Shown in pieces: positions 33,258 through 41,304 of a stretch of DNA of 64,000 nt. The stretch covers positions 62,001-126,000 of the forward strand of contig NZ_LIXM01000013.1 of the NCBI RefSeq assembly GCF_002608565.1, in the 5' to 3' direction. Numbering within the stretch: position 1 is the first letter of the stretch; each line of letters starts with the position of its first letter. Below the pieces are notes generated by a model. It ran no database searches and was not told where the DNA came from. It saw only the letters and a program-made list of their open reading frames with translations. The stretch is from Vibrio sp. PID17_43. Lineage in GTDB: Bacteria > Pseudomonadota > Gammaproteobacteria > Enterobacterales > Vibrionaceae. Made by a program: the position numbers and the translations under genes.

Positions 33258-33767
33258 TTATTGTTGCTTGCTTAGGTTATAGGACGACGCAAGATCGCCC
33301 GTGGCTTTTTCCCCATTCATATCTAATTTCATTAGTATGTTCTCGCCAACGAAATATTGGTTTGGCGCCTCTTCTTCGACTAGAGTGACGGTATTACCGG
33401 CTTGATTCCAAGTAAATTGACCATCAGAGTTAAATTGATTGCCTTCTTTGCCTTTATATACTTGTACTAGCGTGTAGCTGCCATCTGGATTTAGGGTCAA
33501 GGTCGTTTCAATGCCTTCGCAATCGGCACAAGGCAGTATTCCTTGGTAAGTGCCATCCCAATCTAAGGCGTTTTGTGCATTGTGTGCCGAATCTACCAAT
33601 GTTTCTTCGGCGATCACTTGCTCTTCTTCGATCGGTGTTGCGTTAAGGGTGGTTTCAGTTTCTGTTGCTTGAGGGACATCAACGGTAGTGGTGTCTGCTG
33701 GTTTTTCGTCCTGACAACCGGCCAAAATAAATACCGCACAGCTTAATGCTAACAATGTCTTTTTCAT
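33258..33767 (-). CDS. nlpE: NlpE-like envelope-stress/copper-resistance lipoprotein
   Basis: 169-residue lipoprotein with lipobox FILAGC. An acidic, Thr-rich linker (about 22-65) leads to a single NlpE N-terminal domain starting WDGTYQGILPCADCEGIETTLTLNPDGSYTLVQVYKGK. The CADC motif is the CxxC of NlpE, which in E. coli senses surface contact and misfolding through CpxA. The C-terminal OB domain of E. coli NlpE (which has a second disulfide) is absent, as in many Vibrio and Pseudomonas members. Monocistronic. Confidence 0.85.
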   Translation of the reverse strand: MKKTLLALSCAVFILAGCQDEKPADTTTVDVPQATETETTLNATPIEEEQVIAEETLVDSAHNAQNALDWDGTYQGILPCADCEGIETTLTLNPDGSYTLVQVYKGKEGNQFNSDGQFTWNQAGNTVTLVEEEAPNQYFVGENILMKLDMNGEKATGDLASSYNLSKQQ

Positions 33768-33944
33768 TTTAATCCTCTATGAATCAATTAGGGCATGATT
33801 TTAATAATAGAACGGTATAAGAAACCTGCGTCAGAATTACGCAAGCTATTGATCCAATTATGTCAAAGCAGAGCATCAGTCGTAAAAATGCAACAAAATA
33901 GATGAGGCCGCTGGTGGATGATGAGAACGTGTAAGTCAATCGAA

Positions 33945-33969
33945 AAAGGCTCATCAATGATGAGCCTTT
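33945..33969 (-). terminator. Terminator of the proXWV operon
   Basis: Perfect AAAGGCTCAT/ATGAGCCTTT stem with CAATG loop and a run of T on the minus strand, 10 bases after proV. Confidence 0.9.
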
Positions 33970-33978
33970 CGTCAGGGG

Positions 33979-35220
33979 TTAGGATGCTTTATCCATTCTT
34001 GGTGGCTTTTTTGCTTCTTTTTTCTGTGCATGTTGACTTACGTCATCAGTAAAGATTTCCGCGACGGCACTTCGTTCTAGCTCACCTTGTAGGTTACCCT
34101 CATTATCGACCACAGGCAGTGAGTAGTCACAAGACATGGTCTCTGGTAACACGTGCTCTATAACGGAGTCCGGTGAGATCACGGGTACGTGTTCGTAAAT
34201 CTCTTTATCAATTTCTTGAGTTGTGCTGTCCTTCGCAGCGTCCAATAAGCTCTCTTTGGTCACAACACCTTGATAGCCATCGTCAGTGACATGGTAAGCA
34301 TAATCTTGCTTCACACGCTTCATTTCGACTAACGCTTCTTCAATCGTTGTTGCAGTAATGCGGTAGGCAGGAGGCTGCATGACGGTCTCAACAGTAAGAG
34401 CACGGGCGCGGTTTACATCTTTAACGAATGCCTCTACGTACTCGTCAGCAGGATGGAGCAGAATCTCATCAGGAGAGCCTTGCTGAACAAGCTCACCATC
34501 TTTCAGGATGGCGATTTGGTCGCCTAGACGCAGTGCTTCATCAAGGTCATGCGTAATGAAGATGATGGTTTTGTGCAGCTTTTCCTGGAGTTCAATCAAT
34601 TGATCTTGCATTTCACTACGGATTAACGGATCGAGCGCTGAGAACGCTTCATCCATTAACAGAATTTCAGCATCAGTTGCCAGTGCTCGAGCTAAGCCCA
34701 CACGTTGCTGTTGACCACCAGAAAGCTGTGCAGGGTATTGATTTCCGTAACCCGTCAAACCAACCGTTTCTAGCCATTCATTGGCTTTTGCTAAGCGCTC
34801 TTCCTTTTTAAAACCTTGAATTTCAAGACCGTAGGCAACGTTATCAATGACGGTACGATGCGGAAGCAGCCCAAAACGCTGAAATACCATCGACATTTTA
34901 TTGCGGCGGAACTCTTCAAGCTCAGCGGTGGAAAGCTGCATTACATCGACGCCTTCAACTAAAATTTGCCCCATAGTCGGGTCAATCAGACGGTTGAAGT
35001 GACGAATCATGGTGGATTTTCCAGAACCTGATAATCCCATAATGACGAAAATTTCGCCTTTGTTGATTTTCAGATTGATGTCTTTTAAGCCAACGGTGTG
35101 CCCTGTTTCTGCTAATATTTGATCTTTACTTTGACCAGATTTTACTCTCTCCACGACAGAGTTTGGTTTTGGACCGAAGATCTTGTACAGGCCGCTGATT
35201 TCAATAAGTGGCTTAGTCAT
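33979..35220 (-). CDS. proV: Glycine betaine/proline ABC transporter ATPase ProV
   Basis: 413-residue ATPase energising betaine uptake. Walker A GLSGSGKST, signature LSGGQQQR, Walker B ILLMDEAFSALDP and His switch FITHDLDEA are all present. An N-terminal extension with KDQILAETGHTVGLKDI is typical of ProV, and the C-terminal half (about 275-400) carries two CBS modules, which in OpuA sense ionic strength. Lys/Arg-rich C-terminal tail. Its ATG overlaps the end of proW by 8 bases. Third gene of the X-W-V order. Confidence 0.94.
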   Translation of the reverse strand: MTKPLIEISGLYKIFGPKPNSVVERVKSGQSKDQILAETGHTVGLKDINLKINKGEIFVIMGLSGSGKSTMIRHFNRLIDPTMGQILVEGVDVMQLSTAELEEFRRNKMSMVFQRFGLLPHRTVIDNVAYGLEIQGFKKEERLAKANEWLETVGLTGYGNQYPAQLSGGQQQRVGLARALATDAEILLMDEAFSALDPLIRSEMQDQLIELQEKLHKTIIFITHDLDEALRLGDQIAILKDGELVQQGSPDEILLHPADEYVEAFVKDVNRARALTVETVMQPPAYRITATTIEEALVEMKRVKQDYAYHVTDDGYQGVVTKESLLDAAKDSTTQEIDKEIYEHVPVISPDSVIEHVLPETMSCDYSLPVVDNEGNLQGELERSAVAEIFTDDVSQHAQKKEAKKPPRMDKAS

Positions 35221-36112
35221 GTTTGAGATCTCCTAAGTGAGCTTGAGTTCTTTTAGCATAGGCTTGAGAGGCGCGATCAAACAAGATCGCCAATGCTACG
35301 ATGGCCAAACCGTTAAGTAGACCGAGAGTGAAGTACTGATTAGTGATGGACTTCAATACTGGTTGCCCTAAGCCTTTTACACCGATCATAGATGCAATCA
35401 CAACCATAGAAAGCGCCATCATGATAGTCTGGTTGATACCGGCCATGATGGTTGGCATTGCCAATGGGAGTTGTACGCCCATAAGGCGCTGCTTTTTACT
35501 TGCACCAAAAGCGGTCGCGGCTTCGAGTACTTCTTTATCAACTAGGCGAATACCTAGATTGGTTAATCGAATTACGGGTGGAATTGCATAAATAACCACA
35601 GCAATCAAGCCTGGAATTTTCCCGATGCCTAGCAGCATAACCACAGGAATCAGGTATACGAAAGCAGGCATGGTTTGCATTACGTCCAATAGCGGCGTGA
35701 CAATAGATTGAATTCGATTCGAGCGTGCCATCGCGATGCCGATCGGTATTCCGAGTACAATGGCGAGCATGGTACAGACGGTAATGATACTAAGGGTTCG
35801 CATGGTGTCTTCCCACATGCCGAAATAGCCAATCAGTAGTAATGAACCAAAACAGGCGACAGCGAGCTTCCAAGAACGACTTGCGGCATACACTAACGCT
35901 ACGCAGACGCCAAGAGTGATAACCCATGGTGTGGAAATCAGGAGTTTTTCGAACCAAACAAGAAATGAGAGAAGAGGGTCGAAGAGTGATTCAATTAGGT
36001 CGCCGTATTCGCGAGAAAAATCGCGGTAGGCACCATCTAAAGTTTTACGGATGGCTCTGAGATCTGAGCGTTCCATTTCTGGAAATTCGCTAAGCCAATT
36101 CGAGTCAGACAT
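35213..36112 (-). CDS. proW: Betaine ABC transporter permease ProW
   Basis: 299 residues. A cytosolic N-terminal part (DWLS-like SNWLSEFPEMERSDLRAIRKTLDGAYRDF) is followed by a helix, then the permease core. The EAA loop VLEAATAFGASKKQRLMGVQLPLAMPTIMAGINQ docks on ProV. Family LGIPIGIAMARSNRIQSIVTPLLDVMQTMPAFVYLIP also present. Overlaps proV by 8 bases; separated from proX by 88 bases containing two hairpins. Confidence 0.93.
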   Translation of the reverse strand: MSDSNWLSEFPEMERSDLRAIRKTLDGAYRDFSREYGDLIESLFDPLLSFLVWFEKLLISTPWVITLGVCVALVYAASRSWKLAVACFGSLLLIGYFGMWEDTMRTLSIITVCTMLAIVLGIPIGIAMARSNRIQSIVTPLLDVMQTMPAFVYLIPVVMLLGIGKIPGLIAVVIYAIPPVIRLTNLGIRLVDKEVLEAATAFGASKKQRLMGVQLPLAMPTIMAGINQTIMMALSMVVIASMIGVKGLGQPVLKSITNQYFTLGLLNGLAIVALAILFDRASQAYAKRTQAHLGDLKHD

Positions 36113-36128
36113 GTTTACTTCCTTTTCT

Positions 36129-36182
36129 TACCGAGGTTCACCTGAACCTCGGTATACAACAAATACGGTATTCCAGTACCGT
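36129..36182 (-). other. Tandem hairpins in the proX-proW gap
   Basis: First a perfect 12-bp palindrome TACCGAGGTTCA-CC-TGAACCTCGGTA (36129-36154), then ACGGTA/TACCGT (36165-36182). They lie in the mRNA after the proX stop and before proW. Such intercistronic hairpins usually protect the upstream message or reduce read-through, giving more binding protein than permease. Confidence 0.65.
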
Positions 36183-36200
36183 TTACGTAACGTCTAAGTC

Positions 36201-37190
36201 TTACAGTGCGCTTTGCACTTGTTTCGCGACATCTTGTGGTACCCATGCCGTCCAGATTTGTGGGTAATTTTCTAGGAAATGGAACATGGTTTCTTCACCG
36301 TCTGCTTGATTGTCTTCCATCCAAGCCAATAGCTCGTTCATGTCCGCGTTAGTGAAACCTCGTTTAGTGAAGTAGTTGTAAGCAGCTGGAGAGCGTGAAG
36401 CAAACTCTTCAGTTGTGATCGTATGAACTGGTGAAGGTGGGTACATGGTTGGTTTTGGGGAGTCACATTCCGCTTGAGTGGTGCAGTTTACGAACTCATC
36501 TAAGTTAACACCGCTACCAAAGTCGACTTTCACCATGTTGTATTTGCCGAGAACCGCTGTCGGTGCCCAGTAGTAACCAAACCAAGCTTGCTCACGCTCG
36601 TAAGCTTTCGCTATCGAACCAGAAAGCCCCGCACTTGAGCCTGGATCAATGATGTCAAAGCCCGATTTTTCCAGATCCATTGCTTTGAATAGGTTGCCTG
36701 CACTGATTTGACAGTTCCAACCAGCAGGGCAGCTGTAAAACGCAGATTTGTCTTTGTCTTCTGGATGAGAAAATAGTTTCGCGTGTTTTTTTACGCCCTC
36801 AATGGTTTTGATTTCTGGGTATTGTTTTACTAGATAGGCTGGTACCCAAAAACCTTCTTCGCCGCCATCAACCAACGCTTTACCAGCGTAGCGAAGGCGT
36901 TTTTCTGCAACACCTTTGTCGAGCGCGTCTTTGAGACTATTACTCCACAGTTCTGGAGCGACATCGGGCTGACCCTTTTCAATCATTGAAGTGCCGGTTG
37001 GCATGGTGTCGCCTGGGATAAGTTCAGCATCACAGCCGTAGCCGTGTTCTAGAATAAAGCGGTCTACATTGGCAATCAGAGTTGCCGAGTTCCAGTTCAT
37101 ATCTGCAATTGTGACCGTTCCACACTCGCTTGCATTTGCGTTGGTCGCCAGTGCACCAACCGCTAATAGTAAGGGTGTTTTGTAATTCAT
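36201..37190 (-). CDS. proX: Glycine betaine-binding periplasmic protein ProX
   Basis: 329-residue substrate-binding protein: signal ending ALATNANA|SECG, a first lobe beginning TVTIADMNWNSATLIANV, and an aromatic-rich ligand pocket (WFGYYWAPTAVLGKYNMVKVDF, GWNCQIS). Trp/Tyr boxes hold quaternary ammonium groups in this family (OpuAC type). Cys pairs (CPAGWNC; CTTQAEC) would be oxidised in the periplasm. First gene of the operon, preceded by a 422-base AT-rich control region with a LuxR-type site. Confidence 0.93.
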   Translation of the reverse strand: MNYKTPLLLAVGALATNANASECGTVTIADMNWNSATLIANVDRFILEHGYGCDAELIPGDTMPTGTSMIEKGQPDVAPELWSNSLKDALDKGVAEKRLRYAGKALVDGGEEGFWVPAYLVKQYPEIKTIEGVKKHAKLFSHPEDKDKSAFYSCPAGWNCQISAGNLFKAMDLEKSGFDIIDPGSSAGLSGSIAKAYEREQAWFGYYWAPTAVLGKYNMVKVDFGSGVNLDEFVNCTTQAECDSPKPTMYPPSPVHTITTEEFASRSPAAYNYFTKRGFTNADMNELLAWMEDNQADGEETMFHFLENYPQIWTAWVPQDVAKQVQSAL

Positions 37191-37612
37191 TTTGAGTTTC
37201 CTTCTCTAATTGTCTTAATAATATTAACGAATTAATTATTAGTGTTCAAATTAATAACCTCTACGTAAGAGATCTGATTTTGTTAGGTAATATGAACAGT
37301 AGTGTAAAATTGCGACATTAATTACTAATGAAAATGGAATTTCTCATGTTTTTGTTTTGACTCATAGCATGGCAATTTGATGTTAGTGTGGTTGACATGG
37401 TTTGAAGTCTAATTAATGTGTGGTTGGTTCGCTTTTTTTGCAAGCTAAGTTATTGGCATGAGACTCAGATAGAAAGATGTGTATGTGCTATTCGACGTGA
37501 GAGCTCAAGTGAGATGAAAACTGTCGATAATCTCTAATTATGAATAACAACGTTTTGCATATTCTTGGACGACTTCTACGCTTTAAATTCGTTTTAGCAA
37601 AGGAGAGCCAAA
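37191..37612. other. AT-rich control region, 422 bases, between proX and a small gene
   Basis: Divergent region that must hold promoters for proXWV (minus) and the 64-aa gene (plus). Very AT-rich stretches at 37210-37260 and 37420-37440. Contains the LuxR-like site at 37236 listed separately. No coding frame of interest. Confidence 0.5.
37236..37257. promoter_or_regulatory. Candidate LuxR/OpaR/HapR-type site upstream of proX
   Basis: TTATT at 37236 and AATAA at 37253 form a 22-base symmetrical element with the outer arms and spacing of the Vibrio master quorum regulator consensus (TTATTGATAAAT...AATAA). I count 13 of 22 matching positions, mostly in the outer arms. It is only 46 bases upstream of the proX ATG, and betaine-uptake genes are known LuxR/OpaR targets in related species. 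The AT-rich setting lowers confidence. Confidence 0.35.
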
Positions 37613-37807
37613 ATGGCTGTATTGAAACAGGACATCCCAAATCGAGTAACGGTTTATCATGATAATGCAGAGCAAGAAATTGAGCTAAAGAATGCGATGC
37701 TACCTGAAAAGCCGCGTTACTTTAATGGTTCACCGACTTACCAAGCGGATAGTATTGAAGCATTTGAAAATAAGGTCAGTCAGATTGGATTATCGCTAGA
37801 TAAGTAA
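37613..37807 (+). CDS. Small hypothetical protein, 64 aa
   Basis: Begins MAVLKQDIPNRVTVYHDNAEQEIEL and ends near FENKVSQIGLSLDK. AAAGGAGAGCC precedes the ATG at good spacing and a strong terminator (37847) follows, so it is a complete one-gene unit. Hydrophilic, no membrane helix or cysteine; predicted mixed beta/alpha. I do not recognise the family. Divergent from proXWV, which may imply shared osmotic control (inference). Confidence 0.7.
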   Translation: MAVLKQDIPNRVTVYHDNAEQEIELKNAMLPEKPRYFNGSPTYQADSIEAFENKVSQIGLSLDK

Positions 37808-37846
37808 CACTCAATATGATGTCTTTTGGACTCAGTAGAAACCAAA

Positions 37847-37873
37847 CGCCCTCATGTCGAGGGCGCATTTTTT
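37847..37873. terminator. Rho-independent terminator
   Basis: CGCCCTC/GAGGGCG stem with ATGTC loop followed by CATTTTTT, 40 bases after the 64-aa gene and 18 before the converging EF-G-like stop. Confidence 0.85.
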
Positions 37874-37890
37874 AGGTTTATCAAGACGTT

Positions 37891-39915
37891 CTAGTTTTGT
37901 TGAGTGGTTCCCTGACAAACTTGCTTTTGTATTGCCGGAGGAGCCGGTTCGTAATGACTCAGTATCATATTGAAACTGCCTTCCCCACCAGTAATCGAAC
38001 GCAAGCGGCGAGCGTAATCTTGAAGCTCATTGGCCGGAGATTTAGCCCTTAACATGGTGAAGTTATTATCAATCGGCTCTGTTCCTTCAATGAGTCCTCG
38101 ATTGCCAGATAGGTCACCGGATACGTCACCAACATTGGAGGTTGGAATATGCAGTTCCATCTGAACAATAGGCTCAAGCACGATAGGAGCGGCATTATTG
38201 ATGGCATCTAAAAACGCTTTTTTGCCTGCGATGACAAATGCAATCTCTTTGGAGTCAACGGAATGGTACTTACCATCATAAACGGTGACCTCTACATCTT
38301 TGATAGGATTTCCTGAGATCGCTCCCTCTTCTAGAGCTTGGACAATGCCTTTTTCAACCGCAGGGATCAGAGAGGTTGGAATCGACCCTCCAACGACTTT
38401 ATTGATGAACTGAAAGCCTGCCCCACGCTCTAACGGACGAACTCGTAATTGAACCTCACCAAACTGACCAGCGCCGCCACTCTGTTTCTTGTGTCGGTAA
38501 TGGCCTTCAGCGGGCTTGGTGATGGTTTCGAAGTATTCTACGCTTGGCTGACTGGTTTCGACTTCCAACTTATAGACGCTGGACATTTTCTCAAGCGCTA
38601 CTTTGAGGTGGAATTCACCTTGTCCACTGATGATGGTTTCATTAGTACGTGCACGATGTTCGATACGCAATGATGGGTCTTCACTGGCGATTTTATTCAG
38701 CACGTCACCGAGTTTCTGTTCATCACCACGTTTCACCGGTTTAAGGCACAATGAGTACATCGAATCTGGGAAATTTAATGTCTTAAGCTTGACACCGTCT
38801 TCTTCATGGGAGTCATGTACAATGGCATCGAACTCAAGTTCATCCACTTTTGCGAGTACGCAAAAGTCCCCCGCGAGAGCTCTAGGAATTTCTGTACGGT
38901 CTTTGCCTTGCAATTGGTACAAATGGCCAACTTTAAACGCTTTGTTGTTTTCACCTATGTACAGTTGGCTGCCTGTATTAATCTCCCCTTGGTAAACGCG
39001 CAGATAGGCGAGTTTACCCATGTATGGGTCAACGGTGATCTTGTAGACGTGTGCCACGCTATGCTCGAGAGTGTCGCAGTTTACCTTGACCTTCTGACCG
39101 TTTTTTTCTAATAGTGGCGGGTTACCTTCATTTGGCATTGGCATGATTTCGGCTAAGGTTCTTAACAAAAGCTCTACGCCTGCGCCTGTCTCAGCCGATA
39201 CAAAACAGATCGGTACTACGTGTCCCGTTCTGAGTGCTTCTTCAAAGGGATCGTGTAGCTGTTCTGGCGTGAGTTCGGATCCTTGCTCAAGGTACAATTC
39301 CATCAATTCTTCATCGACTTCGATAACTTGGTCTATCAACGTCTCGTGCGTGTCTGCCACACTCGCAAGCAGCGTTTCACGTTCAACTTCTGGTTCAAAG
39401 TAGCAATCGACGACGGACTGGCCATCAGCGGATGGTAAGTTAATTGGTAGGCAATTATCACCAAAATGGCCAAGGATACTATCCATCAGGGCTTCAAGTT
39501 GGTTGCCATGATTATCGAGCTTGTTGATGATGATCATTTGACACTTTTTCTGCTCTTTGGCGAAAGCAAATAAACGGTCAGAGGTTTGGTTGATAGGCGC
39601 TTGTGGATCGATGATCAATGCGGAGGTTTCAACGGCCGGGTAAATACTGATCGTTCGTCCAAGTAATTCACTCTGTCCTGGAGTATCGATAATATTGAGA
39701 CGGTGTTTATTCCAACTTAGGCTGACGGGAGTGGCTTCGATACTGTGTTGATATTGGATAGACTGTGGGTCGAAGTCGGTGACTGTGTCGCCGTTTTCCA
39801 CGCTCCCGAGGTGATTGGTGGCTTGACAGGTATAGAGTAGTTTTTCGATCAGTGTCGTTTTACCGGTACCAGTTTGACCGACAAAGGCGATGTTGCGGAT
39901 TTTATTGATAGGCAT
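37891..39915 (-). CDS. EF-G-like translational GTPase (EF-G2 type, variant G domain)
   Basis: 674 residues, collinear with elongation factor G: G domain with P loop GQTGTGKT (13-20), NKLD (131-134), then domain II (about 285-375), III, IV (with YRHKKQSGGAGQFGEVQLRVRPLERG) and V (with VLEPIVQMELHIPTSNVGDVSGDL). Switch II reads DTPGQSE: the catalytic His of DTPGH is Gln81. In switch I the conserved RGIT Thr is replaced (HSIEAT). EF-G2-type paralogues show such changes and are thought slow or specialised in GTP hydrolysis. AAGGAGG precedes ATG 39915. Probably not the housekeeping fusA. Confidence 0.88.
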   Translation of the reverse strand: MPINKIRNIAFVGQTGTGKTTLIEKLLYTCQATNHLGSVENGDTVTDFDPQSIQYQHSIEATPVSLSWNKHRLNIIDTPGQSELLGRTISIYPAVETSALIIDPQAPINQTSDRLFAFAKEQKKCQMIIINKLDNHGNQLEALMDSILGHFGDNCLPINLPSADGQSVVDCYFEPEVERETLLASVADTHETLIDQVIEVDEELMELYLEQGSELTPEQLHDPFEEALRTGHVVPICFVSAETGAGVELLLRTLAEIMPMPNEGNPPLLEKNGQKVKVNCDTLEHSVAHVYKITVDPYMGKLAYLRVYQGEINTGSQLYIGENNKAFKVGHLYQLQGKDRTEIPRALAGDFCVLAKVDELEFDAIVHDSHEEDGVKLKTLNFPDSMYSLCLKPVKRGDEQKLGDVLNKIASEDPSLRIEHRARTNETIISGQGEFHLKVALEKMSSVYKLEVETSQPSVEYFETITKPAEGHYRHKKQSGGAGQFGEVQLRVRPLERGAGFQFINKVVGGSIPTSLIPAVEKGIVQALEEGAISGNPIKDVEVTVYDGKYHSVDSKEIAFVIAGKKAFLDAINNAAPIVLEPIVQMELHIPTSNVGDVSGDLSGNRGLIEGTEPIDNNFTMLRAKSPANELQDYARRLRSITGGEGSFNMILSHYEPAPPAIQKQVCQGTTQQN

Positions 39916-39930
39916 AGAGCCTCCTTGCAA

Positions 39931-40415
39931 ATAACGTACAGAACCGAGCGATTCAAAGATTAACCTGTGAGCAGGTCACGAACTGCATTGGAGTAGGCGG
40001 GTTTACCGCCTGTTCGTCTTCCACGTCATTTTGCGAATGACTCTGTGCATACCACCACCTTGCTGAAAATAGCATTGAGAGGTTTCTTGACTATTAGTAT
40101 GTCGCAATAACCACAGAAATTGTGTGATTTATTTCATGCTGAAAGCGATCGTTTTTTAATCTAGGTCATGAAATTGTTGATGTCACGTCGATTTGTGCCT
40201 TTGAGCTATCGAAAGAGTCTTGAACGTGGAAGAAGGGAGATTGATTTTATCATCAATCGATTAGAAGGCGTGTAAGCCAAAGTGACTCTGCATGAACAGG
40301 CTGCGCACCCTGATCTGATTTTCGTTGCTAAGTATTGCAACTTTCGATGAAGCTTTCCTTTGAACGGATTAGCGCATTTTTATTGTGCGAAAATATGTTA
40401 AGTTGATTTTTCTTT
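39931..40415. other. Intergenic region, 485 bases, with a short hairpin
   Basis: Divergent gap between the EF-G-like gene and soxR. Contains AGGCGG-gttta-CCGCCT (39995-40011) within the leader of the minus-strand gene, and an AT-rich promoter zone at 40370-40415. I see no RNA gene or coding frame. Confidence 0.45.
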
Positions 40416-40439
40416 TACCCTTAAGGCAATTTGAGGGTA
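40416..40439 (+). promoter_or_regulatory. SoxR box upstream of soxR
   Basis: Two 10-base arms, TACCCTTAAG and TTTGAGGGTA, around GCAA. The inner 18 bases match the gamma-proteobacterial SoxR box (CCTCAAGTTAACTTGAGG) at 14 of 18 positions. It lies 26 bases before the soxR start, consistent with autoregulation. Confidence 0.65.
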
Positions 40440-40465
40440 TTTGTCTAATAAGCAAGGAGTGAGCG

Positions 40466-40894
40466 ATGGACATCAGTGTGGGCGAGGTAGCTAAGCGATC
40501 AGGAGTGAAGGTATCGGCACTGCACTTTTATGAGCAAAGAGGGCTGATTTCAAGTTGGCGCAATCAAGGTAACCAGCGTCGTTATCATCGCAGTGTGTTA
40601 CGGCGCGTGGCGGTGATCAAAGCGGCGCAACAAGTAGGCTTGTCGTTGGAAGAGATCAAGCAAGCGTTGGAAGAACTACCTAAGCACCAAGCTCCGAACA
40701 AGGCGCAATGGGAAACCATGGCAAGCCAATGGCACGCTCAACTGGAACAAAAAATTCAAAAGTTGAAGGCGTTACAAAATGATTTGGGCAGTTGCATTGG
40801 ATGCGGTTGCTTGTCACTGGAGACTTGCGCGTTACGAAATCCGGAAGATGTACTGGGGAACGAGCAGTCTGGGTCGAGTCTCAATTTAACCTGA
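40466..40894 (+). CDS. soxR: Redox-sensitive MerR-family regulator SoxR
   Basis: 142-residue MerR regulator. N-terminal HTH and wing (ISVGEVAKRSGVKVSALHFYEQRGLISS, RRYHRSVLRRVAVI), dimerisation coiled coil (about 80-115), then the [2Fe-2S] loop CIGCGCLSLETC (C-x2-C-x-C-x5-C) and ALRNPEDVLG. Oxidation of the cluster by redox-cycling drugs or superoxide switches transcription on. No soxS gene follows, so it probably acts directly on targets, as outside the enterobacteria. GGAGTG lies before the ATG. The next gene converges with a gap of 5 bases. Confidence 0.95.
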   Translation: MDISVGEVAKRSGVKVSALHFYEQRGLISSWRNQGNQRRYHRSVLRRVAVIKAAQQVGLSLEEIKQALEELPKHQAPNKAQWETMASQWHAQLEQKIQKLKALQNDLGSCIGCGCLSLETCALRNPEDVLGNEQSGSSLNLT

Positions 40895-40899
40895 GGTCG

Positions 40900-41295
40900 T
40901 TACTCTTTATCAAAACTATCGACCACTATTGCCCCCATCGATGCGGGCATAGTGATGACTATCACACGTTTAAATGCAGTGAATGGATCAGTGATAAACG
41001 GCAATTTGTTGATGCAAAATAGCACTAGTGCGACGACGACCGCTGCGATGACATAAGCGATGACGACACGGAAAATGAATACTGAAATGCGAGTTCTGAT
41101 GTTACTTTGAAATACACTTTGGTAGGCAAAAAATCCTAGAAATAGCACCGAAAGGCTAAACAGCATGAGTAGGTTAAACATCGGCAGGTTTTCGCCCAGT
41201 CGCCATGCTTCTTCTGAGAATGAGATTGGTACGGCGAGAGTAAAAGCACCAACAAGTACTTGGCTGGCGTCTTCTAGATTGAAATGGCTACTCAT
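40900..41295 (-). CDS. DUF2391-like integral membrane protein
   Basis: 131 residues, four hydrophobic helices. The opening VGAFTLAVPISFSEEAWRLGENLPMFNLLMLFSLSVLFLGFFAY resembles the DUF2391 pattern 'GALLFALPLLFTMEVW'. The second half has FRVVIAYVIAAVVVALVLFCI and a final short helix. No known activity. Starts 9 bases after the TPR gene's stop, so the two are one operon. Confidence 0.7.
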   Translation of the reverse strand: MSSHFNLEDASQVLVGAFTLAVPISFSEEAWRLGENLPMFNLLMLFSLSVLFLGFFAYQSVFQSNIRTRISVFIFRVVIAYVIAAVVVALVLFCINKLPFITDPFTAFKRVIVITMPASMGAIVVDSFDKE

Positions 41296-41304
41296 GCTGG
41301 ATTT

